Part shown: piece after piece, positions 32,753 through 40,349 of the stretch
Layout of the letters: every line of letters begins with the position of its first letter
Numbering within the stretch: position 1 is the first letter of the stretch
Assembly: GCA_005791875.1 (NCBI GenBank)
Contig: SXTU01000189.1
Span: 1-54,641, forward strand
DNA from: Verrucomicrobiales bacterium
GTDB taxonomy: Bacteria; Verrucomicrobiota; Verrucomicrobiia; Limisphaerales; SXTU01
DNA: 54,641 nucleotides
Direction of reading: 5' to 3'
Notes under the pieces: generated by a model
The model's input: the letters and a program-made list of their open reading frames with translations, nothing else
Database searches by the model: none
What the model was told of the DNA's origin: nothing
Position numbers and translations under genes: made by a program

Positions 32753-34168
32753 TCACGCGCCGACGCGGCGGACCAGCTCGGGGAAGCGGCACTCGTCGCA
32801 CAGCGCGTTGGAGTGCTCGCAGAAGTCGCGGACGATCTGGAGCAAGCCCTGTTGCGCAGAGGCGCGGAGGAAGAGTCCACGCGGCGGGCTGCCGGCGAAA
32901 AGGCGTTCGCGCGCGAGCCGCAGCGCGGAGTTGTCCTCCCCGGCGGGCCACGCGAGGAAGCGCGCTTGGGCGGCGGTGCGGAGCTGCGCGTTCCGGCGAG
33001 CGCTGGCGCGCGCCCAGAGCCACGGGAAGAAGACGTTCATCGAAAGGTCGGTGAGCCGTGCGTCGCCGAGCAAGGGCTGCGGCTTTTTCAAGCGCGGGGA
33101 TTTCAACGTCCAGTGCCACGACCAGAAATCGTCGCCGGGCGGCTGGAGCAGTTCGAGGAGTGAACCCGGCAACTGCGCTTCGGGAACTTCGCGCGTGAAC
33201 CAGCGATCCAACCGCGCGGGCAGGTCGCCGCTCGCCAGCCAATGCGCGGCGAGCGCGAGGCGGCGGAGTGGCTGGTTCGCCGGGCGCAGTCCGCTCATCC
33301 GCCACGCGGCGCGGGGCAGAATCACTTCGCCGAAACGCTCGCGCTCGCGCCACCACGCATCCCAGAGCTGGCGCAGATACTCCGCATCCGCACCGCGACT
33401 GCGAGGCAGCTCGGCGGGCAGCAGTCCGCTCCAGCCGGTGAGCCGCGCTTGCCAAAGCTCGACGGTGAGTTTGTCGCTGGACGCGCCCGCCAGTTCCGCG
33501 AGGCAGCGCATGGGCCAGACGTTGTGCTTGTAACCGAGCGCGGTGAAGAGGCCTTCCCAGAGCGCTTGCTCCCAGCCGCACTGCCGCGCACGGGCGGCGA
33601 GTTGCGCGGCCTTCAACTGAAGCCGGACGAGCGCGGCTTGCTGGAGGATTGCGTCGAGCTGCTCGCGCGGCAGTTCGTGCAAGGGACCGTAGCACTTGCC
33701 CGCGAGTCCGCCGCCGCGCCACGAGTCCTCGCCGCCGAACCACTCGCTCAACTCCCCCAGCGGCGCGTCGAGCCGGGACTTGAGCGAGAGCGTGGGCAGA
33801 CCGTCGGTGTCGCTGCCGTCCCAGACCACGTGCAGCACGACGGCGCGGAAGTTCGGGTTCACGTCGTGCCGGTGCGCTCGCCAGCCGCTCGTGGCCAAGT
33901 CCACTTCCACATCGCCGCGCAACGGCGTCTCGCTGCCGAACTGCACGATGGCGTCGCGGAAGTCCGGCCCGGCCTCGCGGTTCAGAAAGCCCGGATGCAA
34001 CACGCGCACGGTGCGACCGTCTGCGAGGGTGAGGGTATCCCGCAGCACGCGCTGGTGTTGCCAGATCGCCTGCAGCAACCGCTCCGGCGGCGGGCCGTCC
34101 TCGCGCAACGGCCCCGCGCCCGGAGGCGACGCGCGCCAGATGGAGTAGAGATTGGAGGGGAGGGGCAT
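32753..34168 (-). CDS. DUF2851-family protein
   Basis: This is a 471-residue soluble protein of the DUF2851 family. 'HPGFLNREAGPDFRDAIVQF', 'LRGDVEVDLATSGWRAHRHD' and 'NPNFRAVVLHVVWDG' lie in residues 55-120, with a long helical C-terminal part. The 'G-D-V-E-V/I-H' stretch resembles a nuclease-like PD-(D/E)XK core, but the family has no proven activity. C-terminal cysteines 'DFCEHSNALCDECRFPELV' could bind metal. It is convergent with no close partner. A family-A repeat lies upstream. Confidence 0.85.
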   Translation of the reverse strand: MPLPSNLYSIWRASPPGAGPLREDGPPPERLLQAIWQHQRVLRDTLTLADGRTVRVLHPGFLNREAGPDFRDAIVQFGSETPLRGDVEVDLATSGWRAHRHDVNPNFRAVVLHVVWDGSDTDGLPTLSLKSRLDAPLGELSEWFGGEDSWRGGGLAGKCYGPLHELPREQLDAILQQAALVRLQLKAAQLAARARQCGWEQALWEGLFTALGYKHNVWPMRCLAELAGASSDKLTVELWQARLTGWSGLLPAELPRSRGADAEYLRQLWDAWWRERERFGEVILPRAAWRMSGLRPANQPLRRLALAAHWLASGDLPARLDRWFTREVPEAQLPGSLLELLQPPGDDFWSWHWTLKSPRLKKPQPLLGDARLTDLSMNVFFPWLWARASARRNAQLRTAAQARFLAWPAGEDNSALRLARERLFAGSPPRGLFLRASAQQGLLQIVRDFCEHSNALCDECRFPELVRRVGA

Positions 34169-34231
34169 TGGGAACTTTTCTGTCCGGAGGATACAGAGCG
34201 TGTCAGCGGACGCAGCGCTTTTCCCTGCTCG

Positions 34232-34292
34232 CTGTAGCGGCGGTCTGTGACCGCCGTTTGCGCAACCCGGCGCTCACAGAGCGCCGCTACAA
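34232..34292. repeat. Dispersed palindromic repeat family A (copy 3)
   Basis: TGTAGCGGCGGTCTGTGACC plus GCCG at the left is mirrored by CGGCGCTCACAGAGCGCCGC plus TACA. Shortest and cleanest copy of the family. It lies in the divergent gap between the DUF2851 gene and the dehydrogenase. Confidence 0.8.
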
Positions 34293-34345
34293 CCCGCGCC
34301 GCGCACTTGCACCACGCCGCCGACATCTCCACACTTTGCGCCACT

Positions 34346-35347
34346 ATGTCGTGGACAGTGCTCATCACCGCCCGGGCCGCCGAGGAAGTTGGCCAACCCG
34401 CCTATCAACTCCTGCGCGATTCCGGCTGCGAAGTCGTGCTCGCGCCCAAGTTCGGCCCGCTCAGCGCTGACGATGTCCAGGCCTACATGGGCGGCTGCGA
34501 TGCGACGTTGTGCAGCGCGGACAAATACACGCCCGCCGTGCTGCAGCACGCCAACGCCGCCGGCATCAAGTGTCTCTCGCGCTGGGGCGTGGGCTACGAC
34601 TCCATTGACATCGCCACGGCCACGCGGCTAGGCATCGTGGTGGCCTTCACGCCGGGCATGCTCGATGGCGCGGTGGCGGACTACACTTGGGCGCTGCTCT
34701 TCGCGCTCGCGCGGCGCGTGCACGAGGGCCACATCGTCATGCGCGACAACCGCTGGTCGGTTGCGTGGGGCCACGACGTGTCGAACAAGACGCTGGGCAT
34801 CATCGGCTGCGGGCGCATCGGCCAGGCCGTGGCGAAACGCGCGTCAGGCTTCAACATGAAAATTCTCGGCCACGACATCGCGCCAAACCCGCACGCAGAG
34901 GCGCTTGGGGTGAAGTTCGTCTCCCTCGACGAGCTGCTGGCGCAGAGCGATTTCGTCTCCCTCAACTGCGCGCTCACGCCGCAAAACCGCGGCCTCATCG
35001 GCGAGGCGCAGTTCAAGAAAATGAAGCCCAACAGCTACCTCATCAACACCGCGCGCGGCGCGCTCGTGGACGAGGCCGCGCTGGTTCGCGCGCTGGAGCA
35101 AAAGACCATCGCCGGGGCCGCCGTGGACGCCTTCACCACCGAGCCACTGCCCAACGATCACCCGCTGCGACGCTGTCCAAATGTGCTGCTCACGCCGCAC
35201 CAGGCCTTCAATGGCCGCGAGACCGGCGAGCGCGTCAGCCTCGCCGCCGCGCAGGCCATCGTGGATCTCATGAACGGCAAGAAGCCGACGCATGTGGTGA
35301 ACGGGGATGTGTTCCAGTCGCCAGTGTTGCGGGCAAAGCTGAAGTGA
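34346..35347 (+). CDS. D-2-hydroxyacid dehydrogenase (SerA-like)
   Basis: This is a 333-residue NAD-dependent dehydrogenase. The N-terminal 'SWTVLITARAAEEVGQPAYQ' is followed by 'LSRWGVGYDSIDIATATRLG'. The Rossmann core is 'TLGIIGCGRIGQAVAKRASG', and the catalytic Arg/Glu/His appear in 'NCALTPQNRGLI', 'NTARGALVDEAAL' and 'LLTPHQA'. It fits the phosphoglycerate dehydrogenase/2-hydroxyacid family, but without an ACT domain the substrate is open. Together with the aldolase at 36327 it may handle hydroxyacids. The stop overlaps the next start by one base (TGATG). Confidence 0.88.
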   Translation: MSWTVLITARAAEEVGQPAYQLLRDSGCEVVLAPKFGPLSADDVQAYMGGCDATLCSADKYTPAVLQHANAAGIKCLSRWGVGYDSIDIATATRLGIVVAFTPGMLDGAVADYTWALLFALARRVHEGHIVMRDNRWSVAWGHDVSNKTLGIIGCGRIGQAVAKRASGFNMKILGHDIAPNPHAEALGVKFVSLDELLAQSDFVSLNCALTPQNRGLIGEAQFKKMKPNSYLINTARGALVDEAALVRALEQKTIAGAAVDAFTTEPLPNDHPLRRCPNVLLTPHQAFNGRETGERVSLAAAQAIVDLMNGKKPTHVVNGDVFQSPVLRAKLK

Positions 35348-36261
35348 TGGCCCGCAAACAGGCTTTTCTCCTGCTCGGTTTTCGTCTCGCGACTGCGGGA
35401 CTGCTCTTCACGGTTCCCGGTTTCGCTGCGGACTGGCTTTACCTCGACAACGGCCAAGTTCGTCTCGGTGTGGATCGTGCGGCGGGGGCGAGCATCGGCT
35501 TCTTCGGCGAGAGCGCGACGGGGCGGAACTTGCTGAACCATTTCGACAAGGGCCGGTTTATCCAGCAGTCCTACTACGGCGCGAAGGACGGCTCCGACTG
35601 GAACGGCAAGCCGTGGCGTTGGAATCCCGTGCAGGGCGGCGGCTGGCGCGGCGAGCCGGCGCGCACGCTGGCCTTCACCAACACCGCGACCACACTCTAC
35701 GCGAAGACGCTGCCGAGACATTGGGCCACCGGCGTGGATTTGCCGGAGGTGGTGATGGAGGAGTGGTTGGCGTTGACCAACCGCGTCGCGCACTTGCGCT
35801 TCCGCATGACTTACGGTGGCACGACGAATCATCCGCCCGCGCATCAGGAACTGCCCGCTGTCTTCGCGGACCTCGCGCTGGCCAACCTTGTTTACTACCA
35901 AGGCGGCGCACCGTGGACGAGCGGCACCCTTGCGCGCCGCGTGCCCGGCTGGCCTAACGAGTATGCGAAAGGGCTGGCGGAGAATTGGGCCGCCTTCGTG
36001 GACGAGCGCGACTGGGGCCTCGGCGTCCACTTCCCCGGCACGACGGAGGTGACTTGCTACCGCGCCCCTGGCAAGCCCGGGCCGTCCGGCAGCGGTTGCT
36101 CCTACCTCGCGCCCATCCGCACGCTGGCAATCACGAATGGCTTCAAGCTGGAATACGACGTGTTTCTTGCGGTCGGGACGGTGGAGGAACTGCGCGACAG
36201 GTTCCGTTCATTGGCCGACGAGTTGAGGAAGAAGCCGGTGGCCCGCGAAACACGGGAATAG
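35347..36261 (+). CDS. Exported protein of unknown function
   Basis: This is a 304-residue protein with a signal peptide (about 1-27: 'RKQAFLLLGFRLATAGLLF'). A beta-rich body follows: 'WLYLDNGQVRLGVDRAAGAS', 'WNGKPWRWNPVQGGGWRG', 'WGLGVHFPGTTEVTCYRAPG'. The Trp-rich, aromatic surface recalls polysaccharide-binding or lyase-like folds, but I recognise no family. The start overlaps the dehydrogenase stop by one base, so the two are likely cotranscribed. Function unknown. Confidence 0.7.
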   Translation: MARKQAFLLLGFRLATAGLLFTVPGFAADWLYLDNGQVRLGVDRAAGASIGFFGESATGRNLLNHFDKGRFIQQSYYGAKDGSDWNGKPWRWNPVQGGGWRGEPARTLAFTNTATTLYAKTLPRHWATGVDLPEVVMEEWLALTNRVAHLRFRMTYGGTTNHPPAHQELPAVFADLALANLVYYQGGAPWTSGTLARRVPGWPNEYAKGLAENWAAFVDERDWGLGVHFPGTTEVTCYRAPGKPGPSGSGCSYLAPIRTLAITNGFKLEYDVFLAVGTVEELRDRFRSLADELRKKPVARETRE

Positions 36262-36326
36262 GCGCGAAAGGAAGAATCGGCTCGCAAATTCACCCTCGTT
36301 CGCGTCCATTTCCGGGCACCAAACAC

Positions 36327-37121
36327 ATGAAAAAAAACCACGTTCGCGCCAAACTCAAACGCGGTGAGCCGAGCTTCGGCACCTGGCTCGCGCTGCCCGA
36401 CCCCGTCGCTGCCCGGCTCATGTCCGGCCTGGGCTTCGACTGGCTCACCTGCGACATGGAGCACTCGGGCTACAACTTCGAGACTGTGTCCAACAGCTTC
36501 ATGGGCATCGCCACCGGCGGTTGCGCGCCGCTCGTGCGCGTGCCGTGGAACACCGGCGAGAACATCAAGCGCGTCCTGGACCTCGGCGCGTGGGGCGTCG
36601 TCGTCCCCATGGTCAACTCGCGAGCCGAGTGCGAAGCCGCCGTCCAGCACACGCGCTATCACCCCATCGGCAATCGCTCCGTGGGCGGGCAGTTGCACGC
36701 GCCGAACTTCGGCACCGACCCCGCCACCTATTTCGAGAAGGCCAACGACGAAATCCTCCTCATCGTCATGATCGAGCACGTCGAGGGCGTGAAGAACCTC
36801 GACGCGATCCTCAGCGTGCCGGGCATTGACGGCGTGTTCATCGGGCCGAACGACTTGCACAAGAGCATGGGCCAGAAGCCGGCCTTCGACAGCGCCTACC
36901 CGCCCTTCGTGGACGCGCTCAAGGCCGTGCGCGAGACCGCGAAGAAATACGGCATCGCCTCCGGCATCCATGTGCCGGACGTGGAGTCCGCCAAGCGCCG
37001 CGCGGCGGAGGGCTTCCAGTTCATCGCCGTCGCCAGCGAGCTGGGGATGATGCTTGCGAAGGCCCGCGAGAACGTGGCCGCGCTCGGCCTCAAGCCCGGT
37101 GGAGCCGCAGCGAAGTATTGA
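36327..37121 (+). CDS. HpcH/HpaI-family aldolase/citrate lyase-like
   Basis: This is a 264-residue TIM-barrel class II aldolase. 'GEPSFGTWLALPDPVAARLM', 'FDWLTCDMEHSGYN', 'GCAPLVRVPWNTGENIKRVL', 'DLGAWGVVVPMVNSRAECEA' and 'ILLIVMIEHVEGVKNLD' carry the metal-binding Glu and Asp of the family. 'GVFIGPNDLHKSMG' is the usual signature before the C-terminus. It splits 2-keto-3-deoxy or 4-hydroxy-2-oxo acids to pyruvate and an aldehyde. It is probably in one transcription unit with the dehydrogenase upstream. Confidence 0.92.
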   Translation: MKKNHVRAKLKRGEPSFGTWLALPDPVAARLMSGLGFDWLTCDMEHSGYNFETVSNSFMGIATGGCAPLVRVPWNTGENIKRVLDLGAWGVVVPMVNSRAECEAAVQHTRYHPIGNRSVGGQLHAPNFGTDPATYFEKANDEILLIVMIEHVEGVKNLDAILSVPGIDGVFIGPNDLHKSMGQKPAFDSAYPPFVDALKAVRETAKKYGIASGIHVPDVESAKRRAAEGFQFIAVASELGMMLAKARENVAALGLKPGGAAAKY

Positions 37122-37231
37122 GGCACCACTGCAAAAGTGCTGGGTGGGGCTGAACTCTTTTCCTTGCCACCCGCCCTCGCTTCTCCCGACACTCCGCGCC
37201 AGTCAGCAACCATCAACCCAAAGGCCACACC

Positions 37232-37942
37232 ATGTCCGTCCGCCGCCTCCCCGTTTACATCCTCGCCGACTGCTCCGGCTCCATGAACGGCGCGCCCATC
37301 GAGTCCGTCAAGTCCGGCATCCGCTCCCTCCACAGCGAGCTGATGGGCGACCCCTCCGCCGTCGAGTGCGCCTACCTCAGCGTCATCACCTTCGACGCCA
37401 ACGCCCAGCAAGTCGTCCCCCTCACCGAGCTGACCAGCTTCGTCCCGCCCGACATCCGGGCCGGCGGCACCACCTCCTTCGGTGCCGCCCTCAAGCTCCT
37501 CATGGACTGCGTGGACCGCGAAGTGCAGAAGACCACGCCCGAGAAGAAGGGCGACTGGAAGCCCCTCATCTTCATCTTCACCGACGGCGAGCCGACCGAC
37601 GACTGGGAAGCCCACGCCGCCACGGTCAAGCAGCGCCGCCCCGGCAACCTCATCGCCGTGGCCTGCGGCGAAAAAGCCGACCCCGACGTGCTCAAGCACT
37701 GCACCGAGACCGTTCTGGTGATGAAGGAAATGACCCCCGACGCATTCAAGCAGTTCTTCAAGTGGGTCAGCGCCTCCATCAAGCAGACCAGCCAGAAAAT
37801 CGGCGCCCCCGCCCCGTCCCCCGCCCCCACCCCCGCCCCCGACGCGATGCCCACCGTGCCCGGGATGCCCCCGCCCCCCCCGGCCCCGATGGAAGGCATC
37901 TCCCTGCCCCCGCCCCCGCCGCAGATTGTGATTCATGTGTGA
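37232..37942 (+). CDS. TerY-like von Willebrand A protein
   Basis: This is a 236-residue vWA protein. The MIDAS motif D-x-S-G-S is in 'LPVYILADCSGSMNGAPIES', with the Thr site near 'RAGGTTSFGAALKLLM' and the Asp site in 'IFIFTDGEPTDDWE'. The last 45 residues are Pro-rich (poly-P blocks from about 190). Its order with a PP2C phosphatase and kinase downstream is that of the TerY-P triad described for Ter-linked stress systems. Likely a metal-dependent scaffold for the phosphatase and kinase. ATG start at 37232. Confidence 0.88.
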   Translation: MSVRRLPVYILADCSGSMNGAPIESVKSGIRSLHSELMGDPSAVECAYLSVITFDANAQQVVPLTELTSFVPPDIRAGGTTSFGAALKLLMDCVDREVQKTTPEKKGDWKPLIFIFTDGEPTDDWEAHAATVKQRRPGNLIAVACGEKADPDVLKHCTETVLVMKEMTPDAFKQFFKWVSASIKQTSQKIGAPAPSPAPTPAPDAMPTVPGMPPPPPAPMEGISLPPPPPQIVIHV

Positions 37943-37950
37943 GGTGAGAT

Positions 37951-38148
37951 GTGGATTTCTGGGGCTTTTCCATCTTCGCGTATTGGCGGGCTACGCTGCC
38001 TGCCATAGGTTCCATTTTCTCATACGTGAAAATCACCGACGCCATGCATGACAGCCTTTTGAGGAGGACACTTGGAGGTGCCATGATAGTCTTGGGACTC
38101 ACCATTGGCGTGTTCTGGGAATTGCGACGCCACTCCGCTAATGACTAG
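37951..38148 (+). CDS. Possible small membrane protein
   Basis: This is a 65-residue frame from a GTG at 37951, with a GAGGTGAG directly before it. The C-terminal half has a single membrane segment ('LGGAMIVLGLTIGVFWELRR'). It sits inside the TerY-P triad, between vWA and PP2C genes. The spacing and lack of any family make it doubtful. Confidence 0.3.
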   Translation: MDFWGFSIFAYWRATLPAIGSIFSYVKITDAMHDSLLRRTLGGAMIVLGLTIGVFWELRRHSAND

Positions 38149-38195
38149 CTATCCCAGCCAGCGGCCTAGCGGGTTGACTGGCATTCTGCGGTTAG

Positions 38196-38370
38196 CTTTT
38201 CACTCCTCCCGCTGGGCGAGGGAGGGCGTCCGTCCGCCTCGGGTCGGAGGGAGCACCGCCGGCCTCCACCGCCACGCGAAGGCCCACATTGGTAGGGCGC
38301 GTCTGTCCCAGCGCGCCGGTTGGGCGTCCCTCCACCGCAGAGGCGCGCTGAGGACAGACGCGCCCTACCT
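38196..38370. repeat. Repeat-filled gap (families D-like and B, copy 2)
   Basis: CACTCCTCCCGCTGGGCGAG lies near 38203. From 38292, GGTAGGGCGCGTCTGTCCCA plus GCGCGCC is mirrored by GGCGCGCTGAGGACAGACGC plus GCCCTACC. That is a near-perfect copy of the element at 9547. Apart from the doubtful small frame at 37951, I see no gene in the gap 37943-38384. Confidence 0.8.
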
Positions 38371-38384
38371 CCTGCGCCCCCGCC

Positions 38385-40181
38385 ATGCTTGACCGCCTCC
38401 GCAAGTTTCTTGGCGACGACGAAAGGAGTTCTCCTGCTTCCCCGAAGGAACCGGCGCGTCCCGAACCAACTTCTCCCCGCCCCGGTTCAAATCTTCCCGC
38501 TGCCTGGTCAACCTCTGCGCAGTCCGGAACGATTCTCCCTCAATCCGGGACAAATCCTCCCCGTGACCCAGAGCCGGACGCGGCCAAGAAGGCTTCGGAC
38601 ACGGCCGGGAAGTCTCCGGATGCGCCCAAGGACTCTCGGGTGACGCCCGGGGAACCATCAGATGCGACCAAGAATCCTCAGGAGACGCCCAAGAAGTCTC
38701 CGGAACCGGGGAAGGATGCGCCCAAACCGCCCGAGAAGTCTTCCGGGACGGTCAAGATGGCGCCGGATGCGCCCGTGCGGCTTCCGGAAGCGATGCGGAA
38801 ACCTTCGGACGCGACCACGCCAGCTTCGGCCCCGGTCGAGTTCAAGCCCCCGACCATCGCCGTGACTGTCCCGGCGTCCGCCGGCGTCTCCGCCCCGGCG
38901 GACAAGGTCAAGGCTGCTCCCGCACAGGCGCTGCCGGCGTCTCCCCCTCTCCCAGCGGGTGAGGGACGGGGTGAGGGAGGAAAGCCGCTTGGTTCCAGCG
39001 CCCCCGCACCCGCCAAGACTCCCCCGTCTTCACCCTCTCCCCAGCCCTCTCCCTCCGAAGCCGAGGGAGCGCGCTCGACCGCCAACGTGCCGGCGGCTTC
39101 CAGCCGCCGTCCGGACGCCCCAGCACCGAGTGGCGCGTCCAGTGTCACCGCCCCCGGCTCCGGCGTTGCATCTCCGACGGCGGCTGGAAGCACGCCGGCA
39201 CTGGCCCCTGCCGCCCCGAAGCCCGCCACTTGGAAAAACCTCCCGGCGAAAGACCCGTGGTGCCCGCCTGCCATCGCCGCGCAGGCCCCCGAACTGCGGA
39301 AGGTCGCGGCGGCAGACGCGGTAGCCTTCGAGCGTGTCCTCCCTGGCTGGCGCGCGGCCGGTGCCTCGCGGCGCGGACGCATGCACGCGAACGGCGGCAC
39401 CCACCGCGAGGATTCCCTCGCCTTCGATGCCCACGACCGCGCCACCGTCCTCTGCGTCTCCGACGGCGCGGGCAGTTGCCAGCACAGCCGCATCGGCAGC
39501 CACGTCGCCGCGCACCGCGTCGTGGAGATGTTGCTCGCCGTCACCGAGAAGGTGGACCTCGCCATCGCCGCCGACGCGACCAAGCTGAAGGAGTATCTCA
39601 CCGCACGCGTGACCGAGGCCGTCCTCGCCGCCACCGATGCGCTGCTCGAACTCGCCAAGAAATCCGGCTGCGCGCCCAAGGACTTCCGCTGCACGCTCCT
39701 GACCGCGCTGCACTATCGCGGTGAGAAGCACGAACTCCTCTTCACGAACCAAATCGGCGACGGTGCCATCTGCCTCCTTCGCACGGACAAAACCACCGCC
39801 CGCCTCGGCGCGAGCGACAGCGGCACGCACAGCGGCGAGGTCAGTTGCTTCGTCCCCGACGATTGTGCGCGCATGAAAGCGAAGGCCGTGGACGTAATCA
39901 GCGACGTCGCGCCCATCGAGTGCGTCCTCCTGTGCAGCGACGGCATCGAAGACCCGTTTTATCCGCTCGAAAAGCAGGCGGCGGACATCTTCCGGCAGTA
40001 TTATGCGGGCGTGACCCAGCCGCTGAAGGATTTCAAAGCGCAGCCGACGCAGCCCGCGCCGCTCCTGCAAGAGTCCGCCGCCTGGGGACTGGCGCAATGG
40101 CTGGAGTTTGAGAAGCGCGGCGAGAATGATGACCGCACCGTGGCCGTGCTGCACCGGCTGCCACAGACAATTTCCTTTTAG
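38385..40181 (+). CDS. PP2C-family phosphatase with long Pro-rich N-terminus (TerY-P triad)
   Basis: This is a 598-residue protein. Residues about 1-300 are a disordered Pro/Ala/Ser/Lys-rich linker. A PP2C-type Ser/Thr phosphatase domain follows (about 315-590): 'AHDRATVLCVSDGAGSCQHS', 'NQIGDGAICLL' and 'VLLCSDGIEDPFY' carry its metal-binding aspartates. In TerY-P triads this enzyme reverses the kinase's phosphorylation. Residues about 186-228 of the linker ('SPPLPAGEGRGEGG' to 'SPSPQPSPSEAEGA') are encoded by a family-D inverted repeat. The stop codon TAG lies in the left end of element E1. Confidence 0.85.
   Translation: MLDRLRKFLGDDERSSPASPKEPARPEPTSPRPGSNLPAAWSTSAQSGTILPQSGTNPPRDPEPDAAKKASDTAGKSPDAPKDSRVTPGEPSDATKNPQETPKKSPEPGKDAPKPPEKSSGTVKMAPDAPVRLPEAMRKPSDATTPASAPVEFKPPTIAVTVPASAGVSAPADKVKAAPAQALPASPPLPAGEGRGEGGKPLGSSAPAPAKTPPSSPSPQPSPSEAEGARSTANVPAASSRRPDAPAPSGASSVTAPGSGVASPTAAGSTPALAPAAPKPATWKNLPAKDPWCPPAIAAQAPELRKVAAADAVAFERVLPGWRAAGASRRGRMHANGGTHREDSLAFDAHDRATVLCVSDGAGSCQHSRIGSHVAAHRVVEMLLAVTEKVDLAIAADATKLKEYLTARVTEAVLAATDALLELAKKSGCAPKDFRCTLLTALHYRGEKHELLFTNQIGDGAICLLRTDKTTARLGASDSGTHSGEVSCFVPDDCARMKAKAVDVISDVAPIECVLLCSDGIEDPFYPLEKQAADIFRQYYAGVTQPLKDFKAQPTQPAPLLQESAAWGLAQWLEFEKRGENDDRTVAVLHRLPQTISF
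38941..39070. repeat. Family D repeat pair inside the PP2C gene
   Basis: CTCCCCCTCTCCCAGCGGGT plus GAGGGACGGGGTGAGGGAGG (38941-38980) faces CTTCACCCTCTCCCCAGCCC plus TCTCCCTCCGAAGCCGAGGG. The pair lies wholly in the Pro-rich linker, in frame, and leaves the reading frame open. Confidence 0.75.
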
Positions 40182-40329
40182 CCACAGATGAAACACGGAT
40201 TGAACACGGACCGAGGAATCAATAAGGAGAGCAGGAATGCAGGAATGCAATTTTTCCTGTCCTCCTGCCCTCCTTATAAATCCGCGTCTCGTTGTCTGTG
40301 TTTCATCAGTGTTTCATCCGTGGCTAAAA
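40178..40329. repeat. MITE-like element E1 with terminal inverted repeats
   Basis: The left end is TTTAGCCACAGATGAAACAC plus GGATTGAACACGGA. The right end is GTGTTTCATCCGTGGCTAAA. An inner inverted pair (AGGAGAGCAGGAATGCAGGA / CCTGTCCTCCTGCCCTCCTT) lies between. No transposase. It bridges the PP2C and kinase genes. A second copy (E2) lies at 54335. Confidence 0.75.
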
Positions 40330-40349
40330 TTGGCTTCTCCCGCTGACCC

